From Bifidobacterium lemurum (lineage in GTDB: Bacteria > Actinomycetota > Actinomycetes > Actinomycetales > Bifidobacteriaceae), in the NCBI RefSeq assembly GCF_014898175.1, contig NZ_CP062948.1:434001-498000 (forward strand): 64,000 nucleotides of DNA, in the 5' to 3' direction. Under the pieces are notes generated by a model that worked only from the letters and a program-made list of their open reading frames with translations, searched no databases and was not told where the DNA came from. Numbering within the stretch: the stretch's first letter is position 1; every line of letters begins with the position of its first letter. Position numbers and translations under genes: made by a program. Shown one piece after another: positions 25,698-34,329 of this stretch.

Positions 25698-28517
25698 TCA
25701 GCGCGCGATGCCCATCACGCTCAGACACCACGCGTTCTCGTAGGAGACCTCCTCCCACTGTTTGTAACGGCCGGAGATGCCGCCGTGCCCGGCCTCCACC
25801 TCGATTTTGGCCACGGCGTCGAATCCGCGCGCATGCATGGCCGCCAGCCATTTGAGCGGCTCCACCACGAGCACACGCGTGTCGTTCATCGACGTGGTGA
25901 TGAAGATCTTCGGGAACGCGCCCCCTTCGGGCAGGTTCTCGTACGGCGTATACGACTTCATGTACCGGTACACCTCGGCGTCGTGCAACGGATCGCCCCA
26001 CTCGTCCCATTCGGTCACGGTCAACGGCAGCGACGGGTCGAGGATCGAGGTCAACGCGTCCACGAACGGCACATCCGCCTCGATGCCGGCGAAGCGTTCG
26101 GGCGCGAGGTTCGCGACCGCGCCCATAAGCAGGCCGCCGGCCGATCCGCCGTTCGCCACGGTCCGGCGCTTATCCGCCAGCCGCGCGTCCTGCAGGGCGA
26201 TGGTCGCGTCGACGAAATCCTCGAAGGAATGCCGTTTGTTCAGCCGCCGCCCCTGCTCATACCAGGCGCGGCCCATCTCGCCGCCGCCGCGGATATGCGG
26301 CACGGCGTACAGCACGCCGCGGTCGAGCATGCTCAGTCGGGATACTGAGAATCCCGGATCCGAGCTGATTTCGTACGCGCCGTAGCTGGTGATGAACATG
26401 GGGGCGTCCTGCACGGGCAGGTCGCGACGCCACACCAATGAGACGGGCACGCGTTCGCCGTCGCGCGCGGTGATCCACACGCGCCGTTCCATATAGTCGC
26501 GCGCGTCGAAGTCGCCCAACACTTGGGCGCGTTTGAGCAGCACGTCCCGTCCGGTGACCGGGTCGATTTCGCGCAGTTCGCCGGGGCGCGTGTAGCTGGA
26601 GAAGGAGTAGCGCATGCGCGGCGCCTCATACGAGGGGTTGCCGCCCGCGCCGATTGAATACAGACGGCGGGTTTCGCCCGGCATCTCGTCGGCCGACGCG
26701 CCGTCGAAGGCGGAGAGGCTGTCGCGCATCGCCGCGCCGCCGGTAGCGATGTCAGCCACGTCGCCGGACGCACCACCGGCCGCTGCACCACCGGCCACAC
26801 CGTCAGCCGTACCGCCAATCCCGTTGACGCCATTGACACCATTGACGTCGGAGTTCCCAGCGGACACGGCATCCCGCACGGGAGGCCGGCGATGCGGACC
26901 GGCGGTGTCGTCGGCGATCAGAGGTTCGACGCCGATCTGCGCTCCGAACGCCTCGGCGAACACGGAATCGTCGTGATCGTCCACATCCCAGTCGTTCTCC
27001 AACGCAGGCGGCGTGAGCTCGCGGAAACGCCACGCGCGGCCGGCCAGAAAGTCCTCGGCGGCATCACGCTTGGTCATCATCGCCACACGCGGCAGACCGT
27101 CGGCCCTATAGCTCAGGGTGACGAAATGCTGGTGGATCGCGATCCCCTCAATGCCCAGACCATGCATGCCCTGCAGGATGGGCGGGTTCGAGGGGTTGAA
27201 ATACGGTGTTGCGATCGGCCGCGCCGACGCTCCCGGCTCCACATCGTCGCCGCGTTCGCAGCCGTACGGCGATCCGGCCGCCACGCACACGCCCTCGCCC
27301 AAACGGTAGGGCGGTTCGTGTTCGCGCATGTCGATCACGTCGATTTCGAAGTTCGGATTCTTCGCGTTGTGGTAGACCACGGCCAAAGGAATGTCCGAAC
27401 CGTTCTCGCCGGCCCCTTCGAAGCAGGCGAAGCTCACATCGTATTCCACGTCCGTCTCGCGCGGGATGAACGCGCGGAATTCGCCCTCGGGAGTGTCGAC
27501 GGGCAGCATCAGCACCTCGGTGGTGGTTTTCGAACCGGTGCCGATCACCACGTTGCGTTCGTCGAAGCTGATGCCCACGCCGGCCCAGAACCGTTCGTCG
27601 GCCTCGCGGTACACGCACGTGTCCGATTCGACCGGCGTGCCGACTTTGTGCCGCCAGATCGCGAACGGACGCCATGCGTCGTCGAGCTCCACCCAGAACA
27701 CGTATCGCCCGTCGGGCGTCAGGCACGCGCCGCCGATACCGACGAACACCTCCGGCAGTTCGACGTGTGCGCCGTCAGAGGACCCGCCGGATGAGATTCC
27801 GTCAGAGGAGATTCCGACGGATACGGTTTCACCGCCAACCGCCCCATCAGACACGGCCACTTCAGACACGGCCCCACTGCCAACCGTTCCGCCGGACGCG
27901 GCCCCTTCAGACACGGTCTCGCCGATGGTGCCAGACCCTTCGGCTGCCAGATCGCGGATGTGAAAGTCATAGCGTTCGTCGCCGCTCACATCCACGCCGT
28001 ACAACAGCCAGCGGCCGTCGCGGCTCAGATCCATACCGCCCAGACGGAAGAAGTCGTGGTCTTGCGCCTCGACGTTGGCATCGAACACGATCTGCTCGCC
28101 GGGCATCGATCCCGGTTCGCCTTTGGGATCCACCTGTGGCGGATCCCAGTCATCAGCGCCGCGGATCGGCAATCGGCATTGGATGCCGTACTGCCGGCCC
28201 TCCTGCGTGCGCGTGAAATACCAGTAGTCGTTCACACGCGTGGGCACTGACATGTCGGTCTCCTCGACATGCGATTTCAGCTCTTCGAACAGCGTGCCGC
28301 GCAATCCGGCCAGATGCGCCATACGCGCCTCGCAGTACCGGTTCTGCGCGTCCACGTATTCGCACACCTCGGGAGAGTCCTTGTCGCGCATCCACGCGTA
28401 GTCGTCGTGGAACACGTCGCCGTGGAACTCCCGCGCTTCAGGCGCGCGCCGCGCCACAGGCGGGCGCATACCCGTCTCATCAAAAGAGTTCATCGCCACC
28501 ACCGTCTCGTCACTCAT
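25698..28517 (-). CDS. S9-family peptidase, oligopeptidase B-like
   Basis: A 939-residue prolyl-oligopeptidase-family serine peptidase, closest in layout to oligopeptidase B: an N-terminal beta-propeller beginning [15 protein letters not shown], and a C-terminal alpha/beta hydrolase with nucleophile [13 protein letters not shown], the acid in TSMNDTRV and the His in [13 protein letters not shown]. The family cleaves short peptides in the cytoplasm. It exceeds the usual ~700 residues because of two low-complexity insertions: ~190-250 (Gly/Ser/Val, in the propeller) and ~545-605 ([12 protein letters not shown] and Ala/Gly-rich, just before the hydrolase domain). The ATG at 28517 has a perfect TATAAT exactly 7 nt upstream, so it is read as leaderless. 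Confidence 0.92.
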   Translation of the reverse strand: MSDETVVAMNSFDETGMRPPVARRAPEAREFHGDVFHDDYAWMRDKDSPEVCEYVDAQNRYCEARMAHLAGLRGTLFEELKSHVEETDMSVPTRVNDYWYFTRTQEGRQYGIQCRLPIRGADDWDPPQVDPKGEPGSMPGEQIVFDANVEAQDHDFFRLGGMDLSRDGRWLLYGVDVSGDERYDFHIRDLAAEGSGTIGETVSEGAASGGTVGSGAVSEVAVSDGAVGGETVSVGISSDGISSGGSSDGAHVELPEVFVGIGGACLTPDGRYVFWVELDDAWRPFAIWRHKVGTPVESDTCVYREADERFWAGVGISFDERNVVIGTGSKTTTEVLMLPVDTPEGEFRAFIPRETDVEYDVSFACFEGAGENGSDIPLAVVYHNAKNPNFEIDVIDMREHEPPYRLGEGVCVAAGSPYGCERGDDVEPGASARPIATPYFNPSNPPILQGMHGLGIEGIAIHQHFVTLSYRADGLPRVAMMTKRDAAEDFLAGRAWRFRELTPPALENDWDVDDHDDSVFAEAFGAQIGVEPLIADDTAGPHRRPPVRDAVSAGNSDVNGVNGVNGIGGTADGVAGGAAAGGASGDVADIATGGAAMRDSLSAFDGASADEMPGETRRLYSIGAGGNPSYEAPRMRYSFSSYTRPGELREIDPVTGRDVLLKRAQVLGDFDARDYMERRVWITARDGERVPVSLVWRRDLPVQDAPMFITSYGAYEISSDPGFSVSRLSMLDRGVLYAVPHIRGGGEMGRAWYEQGRRLNKRHSFEDFVDATIALQDARLADKRRTVANGGSAGGLLMGAVANLAPERFAGIEADVPFVDALTSILDPSLPLTVTEWDEWGDPLHDAEVYRYMKSYTPYENLPEGGAFPKIFITTSMNDTRVLVVEPLKWLAAMHARGFDAVAKIEVEAGHGGISGRYKQWEEVSYENAWCLSVMGIAR

Positions 28518-28598
28518 ACGCGCGATTATATGGGCTCCCCCGCATTTTCCGCGCGCCACGCACGGCACAAGAACCGACCGCGTCAATTCGCTCCGTAT

Positions 28599-28730
28599 CC
28601 AGTTGGCACTTAAGGCCTCTAGTTGGCACCCGACTTCCGACACTTTCCAACAAGATGGGCGAAATCAAGCCGATTCCGTTTACGGTAATCATCTCGCGGG
28701 TGCCAACTGGAGGCATCAAGTGCCAACTGG
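28599..28730. repeat. 132-bp inverted repeat with 34-bp arms carrying paired AGTTGGCAC motifs
   Basis: The left arm (28599-28632) contains CCAGTTGGCACTT and AGTTGGCACCCG; the right arm (28697-28730) is its complement with 4 mismatches in 34 positions. So AGTTGGCAC occurs twice directly, then twice inverted, around a 64-bp core. It lies between the end of the App1-like gene and the start of the S9 peptidase gene, which are on the same strand, and holds no gene. Confidence 0.85.
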
Positions 28731-28741
28731 TTCAAAAGGGA

Positions 28742-29965
28742 TCAGGCCACATGCGCTTTGAGGTACGGCAGCATGGTTTTGAGCAGGTTCGATCCCGTGG
28801 TTCCCGTGAACACCGGCACGTCGGTCACCGGCATGGGCTGCGTGGTGGTGATGCCGGTCATCGGCGCAAAGCCCAGCGATTCCTTGGGTGAGAGCTGCCG
28901 GATCGCGATGGCGAGCACACGCCCCGGATACCGTTTGGCGATGGTCGCATACGTGGTGGGGTCCTTCTGACCATCGTCGCCCACGAGGATAAACTTCATA
29001 TCGGGAAAATCGGCCATGAGCTGCTCGGCGAATTCGAGCTTGTGCTGCACGCCCGACGGCACAAAGGTCTTGGGCCGCGGGTCCAGGTCGCGCAGCAACA
29101 GCGGCCCCGGCGGATAGCCGTGGTCCTTGATGAAATGCCGGATGGAGCTCTCCACGTTCCACGGCGAGGTCGACAGGTAGAAGAACGGCGCGTCCGGAAA
29201 CAGGTCCGCAAGCTTGTTGAACAGCACGTTCATACCCGGCACGGGCGCTTTTTTCTTCGGATTCAAGAACAGCAGGTTCCACGCGGCCTTCCAGAACACT
29301 GGCGCCTGCGTGATCATGACCGTGTCGTCCACATCGGAGATGATGCCGACCTTCGCACTGGATGGGATCGTGTACAGGTTCGCCCCCACCGGCTTGCGGC
29401 GGCTGGTGCGGTAGGTCACGCGGTGCACGCCGACCGGCAGCTCGTGTTCGGCCAGCAGGTCGAGGTAGCCGGCCGTGTCGGAGACCGCGTATTCCAAGCT
29501 GGTCGTCTGCGCAGGATCCGGCTTGTCGTGCACTTCGGACGCGCCGACCTGCACGGTGTTCAACGGCACGCCGTCGATGCTGATGCGCACATGCGTGTGG
29601 GGCGCGGCGACGGCCAGCATGCCGCGGATGCCGCGTTTGAGCGTGCCCTCCTGCGAGCGCTCGGGTCCGTAGACGGTGCGGCAGATGAGGCGCGAGTATT
29701 GGTCGGTGCCATAGCCCACGTAGGGTTCGATGCGCGGATACCAGCCGAGTTGGCGCACCACCGCGGTCGACAGGCGCGACCAGACGCCGAATCCGCCGAT
29801 GATCGCACGGCGGGTGAGTTGCACCAGCGGCGGCTTGCCTTCGATGCGTTCCCGTCTGGACGCCGTGTCGAAGTTGGTGACCGTGGTGCGCGCAGGAATG
29901 GGCACGGTGGCCATTTCGTCGGCCACCGTCTCGGATGCGGCTGCTTCCTTGCGTGGACTATTCAT
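28742..29965 (-). CDS. App1-family (DUF2183) phosphatase-like protein
   Basis: A 407-residue protein of the App1/DUF2183 family, related to phosphatidate phosphatases. The DxDxT catalytic signature is in VGIISDVDDTVMIT, followed by the HAD-like elements FYLSTSPWNVESSIRHFI, RDLDPRPKTF, HKLEFAEQLMADFP and FILVGDDGQKDPTTYA. The N-terminal ~190 residues form a separate beta-rich domain. A lipid-phosphate substrate is inferred from the family only. The ATG at 29965 is preceded by TATATT exactly 7 nt upstream; GGGGAAC in between could also serve as a ribosome site. An in-frame TTG nine bases earlier is less likely. gcvH lies 45 bp upstream and ends before this gene begins. Confidence 0.87.
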   Translation of the reverse strand: MNSPRKEAAASETVADEMATVPIPARTTVTNFDTASRRERIEGKPPLVQLTRRAIIGGFGVWSRLSTAVVRQLGWYPRIEPYVGYGTDQYSRLICRTVYGPERSQEGTLKRGIRGMLAVAAPHTHVRISIDGVPLNTVQVGASEVHDKPDPAQTTSLEYAVSDTAGYLDLLAEHELPVGVHRVTYRTSRRKPVGANLYTIPSSAKVGIISDVDDTVMITQAPVFWKAAWNLLFLNPKKKAPVPGMNVLFNKLADLFPDAPFFYLSTSPWNVESSIRHFIKDHGYPPGPLLLRDLDPRPKTFVPSGVQHKLEFAEQLMADFPDMKFILVGDDGQKDPTTYATIAKRYPGRVLAIAIRQLSPKESLGFAPMTGITTTQPMPVTDVPVFTGTTGSNLLKTMLPYLKAHVA

Positions 29966-30010
29966 GTTCCCCAATATAAGCCATGTTCCTGAACCGGCGT
30001 GTGGTTTGGC

Positions 30011-30418
30011 TCAGCGCACCGCTTTCGCGTATTGCTCGGCGTTCAGCAGTTCGGGTTCGTCGTCGTCGAGTTCGATTTTGAGGATCCAGCCTTCGCCGTA
30101 GGGGTCGCCGTTGATCACGGAGGGGTCGTCGGCCACGTCGCGGTTGACGTAGCGGATGGTGCCGGAGATGGGGCTGATCAGCGGCTGCACGGCTTTGGAG
30201 GATTCGAGTTCGACGATTTCGTCGCCTGCGTCCACGTGGCCGCCCGGCTCGGGCAGGTCCACGTACACGAGTTCGCCGAATTGCTCGGCGGCGTATTCGG
30301 TGATGCCCACGACGGCGAGTTCGCCGTCCGCGAGGTCCACCCACACGTGGTCGTCGGAGTATTCCAGATGGTTGGGGATGTCGAGGTTCAGCGGCTGTTC
30401 TTCGTTGTGTTCACTCAT
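30011..30418 (-). CDS. gcvH: Glycine cleavage system H protein (lipoyl carrier)
   Basis: GcvH is a small protein carrying lipoate on a lysine. The lipoyl site is in VELESSKAVQPLISPISG, and the HVWVDLADGELAVVGITEYAAEQFG start is typical; 135 residues, normal length. No gcvP or gcvT lies nearby. The likely modifying enzyme, lplA, is about 5.6 kb away. The ATG at 30418 is preceded by GGGAACC; TAGGCT lies 7 nt upstream, so this may be leaderless. The dispersed extragenic repeats begin directly upstream. Whether it works in glycine cleavage or as a free lipoyl carrier cannot be told from here. Confidence 0.93.
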   Translation of the reverse strand: MSEHNEEQPLNLDIPNHLEYSDDHVWVDLADGELAVVGITEYAAEQFGELVYVDLPEPGGHVDAGDEIVELESSKAVQPLISPISGTIRYVNRDVADDPSVINGDPYGEGWILKIELDDDEPELLNAEQYAKAVR

Positions 30419-30447
30419 GGTTCCCAGCCTATCAGCCCGCCCTGTCG

Positions 30448-30680
30448 AGATCCTTCGACTGCGCTCAGAATGACATTCCTTCCGTCACGTCGAGAGATCC
30501 TTCGACTGCGCCTACGGCTCCGCTCAGGATGACGTCCCCTTTTTCGTCATGCCAAACAGCACCGCATTTCCTTCCGCCGTACTGAGAGATCCTTCGACTG
30601 CGTTCGCTTCGCGCACTTCGCTCAGGATGACGTCCCTTCTTCGTCATGCCGAGCGGAGCCGTAGGCGCAGTCGAGGCATC
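30448..30680. repeat. Cluster of four dispersed-repeat units, copies 3-6
   Basis: Three direct units (each running from GAGATCCTTCGACTGCG to CTCAGGATGACG, with variable middles) are followed by an inverted unit (CATGCCGAGCGGAGCCGTAG to GCAGTCGAGGCATCTCA). This fills the whole gap between gcvH and nudC. The middles differ (GCCTACGGCTCCG against TTCGCTTCGCGCACTTCG), as if units expand by recombination. Confidence 0.85.
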
Positions 30681-31892
30681 TCACAGCTCGCGTCCGAGCC
30701 ATTCCTCGATCATGTAGCGGGCGATGGTGGCCTTGCCCGGCGCGACCATCCGCCCCGAAACCAGTTCGGCGGTGTATTCGTCGCGCGTCACCCACCGTGC
30801 GTTCATCGTTTCGGTGCCGTCCGGCCGCACGTCGGTGTTGATCGCATGCGCTTTGAACGCCACCATCAGCGAGGCCGGGTACGGCCACGGCTGCGAGCCC
30901 AGATACCGCACCTCACCCAACTGGATGCCAACTTCCTCCAAGGTTTCGCGCCGGCAGGCGTGTTCCAGGTTCTCGCCGGCCTCCACGAATCCCGCGGACA
31001 CCGAATACAGCCGCGCGTCCTTCCACGCGGCGTTGTGTTGCAGCAGCAGCCGGTCCTGCCCGTCGACCACCGCGGTGATCACCGCCGGTTCGACGCGGGG
31101 GAACAGCACGCGGTTGCCGTCCGCCTGGTTCGTGCACCGCTGCGCCCATCCGCTCATCGCCGTTTCGACCGGGGCTCCGCAGGTGGGGCAGTGCCGCTGC
31201 CTGCTGTGCCAGATGCTCAGGGTGATGGCGCTGGTCGCTTGTCCCGCCTCACGCGCGGTGGCGTGCGGGGCGAAGCCGCGCAGGTCGACCCAGTCGAATC
31301 TGGTGACGGCCTGCTGCAGCAGCGTCGGCTTGGGGATGTTCGCCTCCTGAGTGCCGCCCACTGACTCGTCGAAGGCGTCGTCCGCGCCAAGTCCGGCCGA
31401 GTCCGGAACCGCCCGCAATGCCGCGTCCGCCGCTACGGGGGCGGATGCTCCGGTCGCGCCGACCGCTCCCAAATGCCCGTCGACGGTTCCGGAATCCTCG
31501 ATTCCGGACACGGTCGCGCGGGCGGATGCCACGTCGGCGCCCGCTTCGGGAACACGGGTGATGTCGACGGCCAGCACATGTTCGTCCCGCACTCCGCCGT
31601 AGGCGCCGAGGAACATGGCTACGGCCTGCGGATGGCGGTCCAGTTCCGCGAGCACGTACGCGCCGGGCAGGGTGGCCAGTCGCATGCTGACGGTTTCGCG
31701 GTCCACGAGTTCGCCTTGGCCGCGCGGCACGGCGATCCGACCGTTGCGGGTCAGGATCACTTTGGTCGCGGTGTCGGTGAGCAGCGTGGCGACCAGGTCG
31801 GGATCGCCGCGACGTTCGGTCTGATAGTCGATGTCGCCCTGCGCGAGCGGCAGGAACGGCAGCGCCTGGGTGAGCGCCAATGGAGAAAACAT
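30681..31892 (-). CDS. nudC: NAD+ diphosphatase / NADH pyrophosphatase
   Basis: A NudC-type Nudix hydrolase that splits NAD(H) or NAD-capped RNA into NMN and AMP. The zinc ribbon begins CPTCGAPVE with a third Cys in QRCTNQ; the Nudix box GFVEAGENLEHACRRETLEEVG is intact; and the family motif SQPWPYPASLM follows. The 403-residue length exceeds the usual ~260-320 because of an N-terminal domain and a low-complexity stretch at ~120-181 (VGATGASAPVAADAALRA and neighbours). The ATG at 31892 has GAAAGG upstream. Dispersed repeats lie on both sides of this gene. Confidence 0.92.
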   Translation of the reverse strand: MFSPLALTQALPFLPLAQGDIDYQTERRGDPDLVATLLTDTATKVILTRNGRIAVPRGQGELVDRETVSMRLATLPGAYVLAELDRHPQAVAMFLGAYGGVRDEHVLAVDITRVPEAGADVASARATVSGIEDSGTVDGHLGAVGATGASAPVAADAALRAVPDSAGLGADDAFDESVGGTQEANIPKPTLLQQAVTRFDWVDLRGFAPHATAREAGQATSAITLSIWHSRQRHCPTCGAPVETAMSGWAQRCTNQADGNRVLFPRVEPAVITAVVDGQDRLLLQHNAAWKDARLYSVSAGFVEAGENLEHACRRETLEEVGIQLGEVRYLGSQPWPYPASLMVAFKAHAINTDVRPDGTETMNARWVTRDEYTAELVSGRMVAPGKATIARYMIEEWLGREL

Positions 31893-31926
31893 AGGAATAT
31901 CGCCTTTCTAACGTTGATGGAGATGG

Positions 31927-32083
31927 GATCCTTCGACTTCGCCTATCGGCTCCGCTCAGGATGACGCCCCTCCTCGGCATCCTGTGGGATGCCTCGACTT
32001 CGGCTTCGCCTTCGCTCGGCATGACGAAGGGGTGTCATCCTGAGCGAAGTGAGCGAAGCGAACGCAGTCGAAGGATCTCACGC
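31927..32083. repeat. Dispersed inverted repeat, copies 7-9
   Basis: One unit (GGATCCTTCGACTTCGCC to CGCTCAGGATGACG), a second (GGGATGCCTCGACTTCGG to GCTCGGCATGACG) and an inverted third (TGTCATCCTGAGCGAAG to GCAGTCGAAGGATCTCA) fill the gap between nudC and the next hydrolase. The inverted unit can pair with the first. Confidence 0.85.
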
Positions 32084-32097
32084 CGGCATACGTCACA

Positions 32098-32940
32098 TCA
32101 CAGTCCCTGCACGCGCTTGACGAGGTCCACGAGGGCGCGGGCCACCGTTTCGGGGTGTTCCACGGCGCTGAAATGGCCGCAGTCCTCGATCTGCGTGAAC
32201 ACGGCGTTGCCGCCGATGCGTTCGGCGAGCGGCCGCATCACACTCGGATCGCTGGTTGGATCGAGAGTTCCGGACACCACGGCCACCGGCACGTCGATCG
32301 ACGCCGGCACATCGCTCAAATCCGCGCGCCCGTAGGTCATGCGCTGCCGCCATGCGGCTCCGGCCGGCGTCTGGTCCTGGATCCACGCGGTCATCTTCTC
32401 CACGAACGCCGGCGAGCGCTTCACGGTGGAGTCCCCCGGCTGCGGCTGTGCGAAATGCATCACCGGTTCCAGCGAGTCGCTCCGCTCGCACGCGTCGGCC
32501 GTGGCGAGCCGCCCTTCGCCGCCGACGCCGTCGGATGCGGCCATGGTGTCGCACAACGCGAGTCCGGCCACCGCTTCGGGGTGGATCCGGCACAGGTTCA
32601 TGACCATGTATCCGCCCATCGACAGCCCCACCCATATGGCTTTCTCGTACCCGCCTTCGCGCATCAGCCGTACATAGGCCTCGCCCGCGCGGTTCAGGGC
32701 CTGCGGGTAGGATCCGTTGGATTCCTGCGGGCCGGATTCCTCGGCCGTGGGCACGCCGGATTCGCCCGAGCCGGGCATGTCGGGCGCCCAGATCGGGAAC
32801 GCGGGTATGCCTTCGGCGTCGGCGATGCGTGCCACCGCGACCGCGCATTCGTCCCACATGCGGTGGTCCACCGGATAGGCGTTCAGCAGGATGAGCGGCA
32901 GTCCCTCACCGCCGCGGTAGATATGGTTCGCGATGCGCAT
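32098..32940 (-). CDS. Alpha/beta hydrolase
   Basis: A 280-residue alpha/beta hydrolase of the small lipase/haloperoxidase-like type. It starts MRIANHIYRGGEGLPLILLNAYPVD; the nucleophile elbow is WVGLSMGGYMVMN, the acid probably in SGTLDPTSDPS, and the His in EDCGHFSAVEHPE. There is no signal peptide. GGAGG lies just before the ATG at 32940, so I reject the longer open frame that overlaps the upstream gene. It is 16 bp downstream of the Nudix-like gene and probably co-transcribed with it. Substrate unknown. Confidence 0.88.
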   Translation of the reverse strand: MRIANHIYRGGEGLPLILLNAYPVDHRMWDECAVAVARIADAEGIPAFPIWAPDMPGSGESGVPTAEESGPQESNGSYPQALNRAGEAYVRLMREGGYEKAIWVGLSMGGYMVMNLCRIHPEAVAGLALCDTMAASDGVGGEGRLATADACERSDSLEPVMHFAQPQPGDSTVKRSPAFVEKMTAWIQDQTPAGAAWRQRMTYGRADLSDVPASIDVPVAVVSGTLDPTSDPSVMRPLAERIGGNAVFTQIEDCGHFSAVEHPETVARALVDLVKRVQGL

Positions 32941-32956
32941 ATTCCTCCAATCGTCG

Positions 32957-33592
32957 TCAGATTCCCGCCCAGGCCAACGCTTGACGCACGATTCGGTCGT
33001 GCCCGTTGACCATCTGCGCGAGGAAGGTCTCCATTGTGCCGCCGCGCGGATCGACCCATTCCACGTCGAGCGTCTCGTCCTGCGGTTTGCAGTCGCCGGC
33101 GATGGGCACCACATAGCAGAGGGCGATCGCGTGCTGGCGCGGGTCGTAGCATTCGCTCAGGCCCGGTGTGGGGAAGAATTCCGCCACGGTGAACGGCTGC
33201 AGGTTCGCCGGCAGCATCGGCAGGGCGATGTCGCCCAGGTCTTTGGCCACGTTGCGTGCGATCGCCTCGCGCAGGGTTTCGTGGAACAGCACGCGTCCGG
33301 TGATCAGCGTGCGTTCGATGTTGCCGTCGTCCGACACGCACAGCAGCGATCCGACCTGGCTAATGCGGCCGAGGTCGTCGGTTCGCGCCGGCACGATTTC
33401 CACATAGGCGATGGGCAGCTGCCGCCGGGCGCGGTCGATGTCGTCGCGGCCGAGCCATCCGGGCGGATTGCCGCGGCCCGCGCCGCCTGATCCGCGGATG
33501 AAATCCTCGGGCGTGATCGAATCGAATTCGCCGCGACGGCGACCGGCGTCGAAGTCGCCCTCGCTGGGCACCTCATCATTCAGGACTGGCAT
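32957..33592 (-). CDS. Nudix-fold protein with degenerate Nudix box (DUF4916-like)
   Basis: A 211-residue protein resembling the actinobacterial DUF4916/Nudix group. The fold-defining region is present (QLPIAYVEIVPARTDDLGRI, LITGRVLFHETLREAIARNVAKDLGD, AIALCYVVPIAGDC), but the Nudix box has lost the REUXEE glutamates (RNVAKDLGD), so ordinary metal-dependent diphosphatase activity is doubtful. I start at the ATG at 33592 because GATAAT lies exactly 7 nt upstream (leaderless). Longer in-frame sequence runs antisense through trxA and is not coding. Divergent from trxA and upstream of the hydrolase gene. Confidence 0.83.
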   Translation of the reverse strand: MPVLNDEVPSEGDFDAGRRRGEFDSITPEDFIRGSGGAGRGNPPGWLGRDDIDRARRQLPIAYVEIVPARTDDLGRISQVGSLLCVSDDGNIERTLITGRVLFHETLREAIARNVAKDLGDIALPMLPANLQPFTVAEFFPTPGLSECYDPRQHAIALCYVVPIAGDCKPQDETLDVEWVDPRGGTMETFLAQMVNGHDRIVRQALAWAGI

Positions 33593-33706
33593 GGTTCCCA
33601 TTATCGCGCGCGTTCGCGCGTCCCCTATTCTCCCGGCGTAAAGACCGCGTAAATGTTGAGTGGTGATGGGAAGCTGAAGGCGACAACCCAAGGTAAGGAG
33701 CAGATT

Positions 33707-34063
33707 ATGGCCACTCATGCCATCAGCACCGCTGAGTTCGAGAAGACCGTCAATGGCAATGAGATCGTGTTCGTGGATTTCTGGGCCACCTGGTGCGGTC
33801 CGTGCCGCTCGTTCGGCCCGGTGTTCGAGGCCGCGAGCGAGAAGAATCCGGATGTGTTCTTCGCGAAGGTCGATATCGACGCCAATCAGGAGCTCGCGCA
33901 GGCCGCCGGCGTGCAGGCCGTGCCCACGCTGATGGTCGCCAAGCAGGGGCAGATCATCTTCCAGCAGGCGGGCGCGCTGCCCGCCGAGGCGCTTGATGAT
34001 CTGATCGAGCAGGCCAAGGCCCTCGATATGACCCAGGCCGCCAAAACCGCCGACGCCGAGTAA
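33707..34063 (+). CDS. trxA: Thioredoxin
   Basis: A cytoplasmic thioredoxin of 118 residues: FVDFWATWCGPCRSFGPVFE carries the redox WCGPC pair, and the cis-proline loop is GVQAVPTLMVAKQG. It reduces protein disulfides for ribonucleotide reductase, peroxiredoxins and others. The ATG at 33707 follows AAGGAG with normal spacing; the open frame starting 18 codons earlier has no site. A TATTCT-like -10 lies near 33627. The short acidic C-terminal tail (TQAAKTADAE) is unremarkable. It is followed by dispersed repeats that probably terminate it. Confidence 0.95.
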   Translation: MATHAISTAEFEKTVNGNEIVFVDFWATWCGPCRSFGPVFEAASEKNPDVFFAKVDIDANQELAQAAGVQAVPTLMVAKQGQIIFQQAGALPAEALDDLIEQAKALDMTQAAKTADAE

Positions 34064-34071
34064 AACGGTCT

Positions 34072-34193
34072 GAGATCCTTCGACTCCGGCTGCGCCTCCG
34101 CTCAGGATGACGAAGAGAAGGAGGTGCACTCCACTCAGGATGATTCCTTCTCGTCATGCTGAGCGGAGCGTAGCGGAGTCGAAGCATCTCCAC
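34072..34193. repeat. Dispersed inverted repeat, copies 10-11
   Basis: GAGATCCTTCGACTCCGG to CGCTCAGGATGACG, then an inverted unit GTCATGCTGAGCGGAGCGTA to GAGTCGAAGCATCTC. Together they form a long hairpin downstream of trxA. Confidence 0.85.
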
Positions 34194-34253
34194 GCGAAGC
34201 GTGGCAACGTCAAGACATCCCATCCCGTCTGTCCCTTTTCGGGCAGGCGGGAT

Positions 34254-34303
34254 TTCACATTATGCACACACTGAACTACACTGGAAGAAGTGTGTGCGCA
34301 CAC
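34254..34303 (+). promoter_or_regulatory. Promoter and palindromic site of the Rpf-like gene
   Basis: TTCACA (34254-34259), a 17-bp spacer and TACACT (34277-34282) form a likely promoter. A perfect 12-bp palindrome, GTGTGCGCACAC (34292-34303), lies at the predicted transcription start and could be an operator. It does not match the Crp/GlxR spacing, so the regulator is unknown. Confidence 0.5.
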
Positions 34304-34329
34304 GCAATATCGCCGAGTCAAGGAGCGTA

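Noticed and set aside
28600..28643. Longer N-terminus for the S9 peptidase
   Set aside because: It would read through the palindromic repeat, and a TATAAT box lies between it and the ATG at 28517.
30448..30680. CRISPR or tandem-gene array
   Set aside because: Units are imperfect hairpins with variable middles at gene ends, typical of extragenic palindromes.
33593..34129. N-terminal extension of the Nudix-like gene through trxA
   Set aside because: The extension is antisense to trxA and has no domain; a -10 box 7 nt before 33592 gives a better start.
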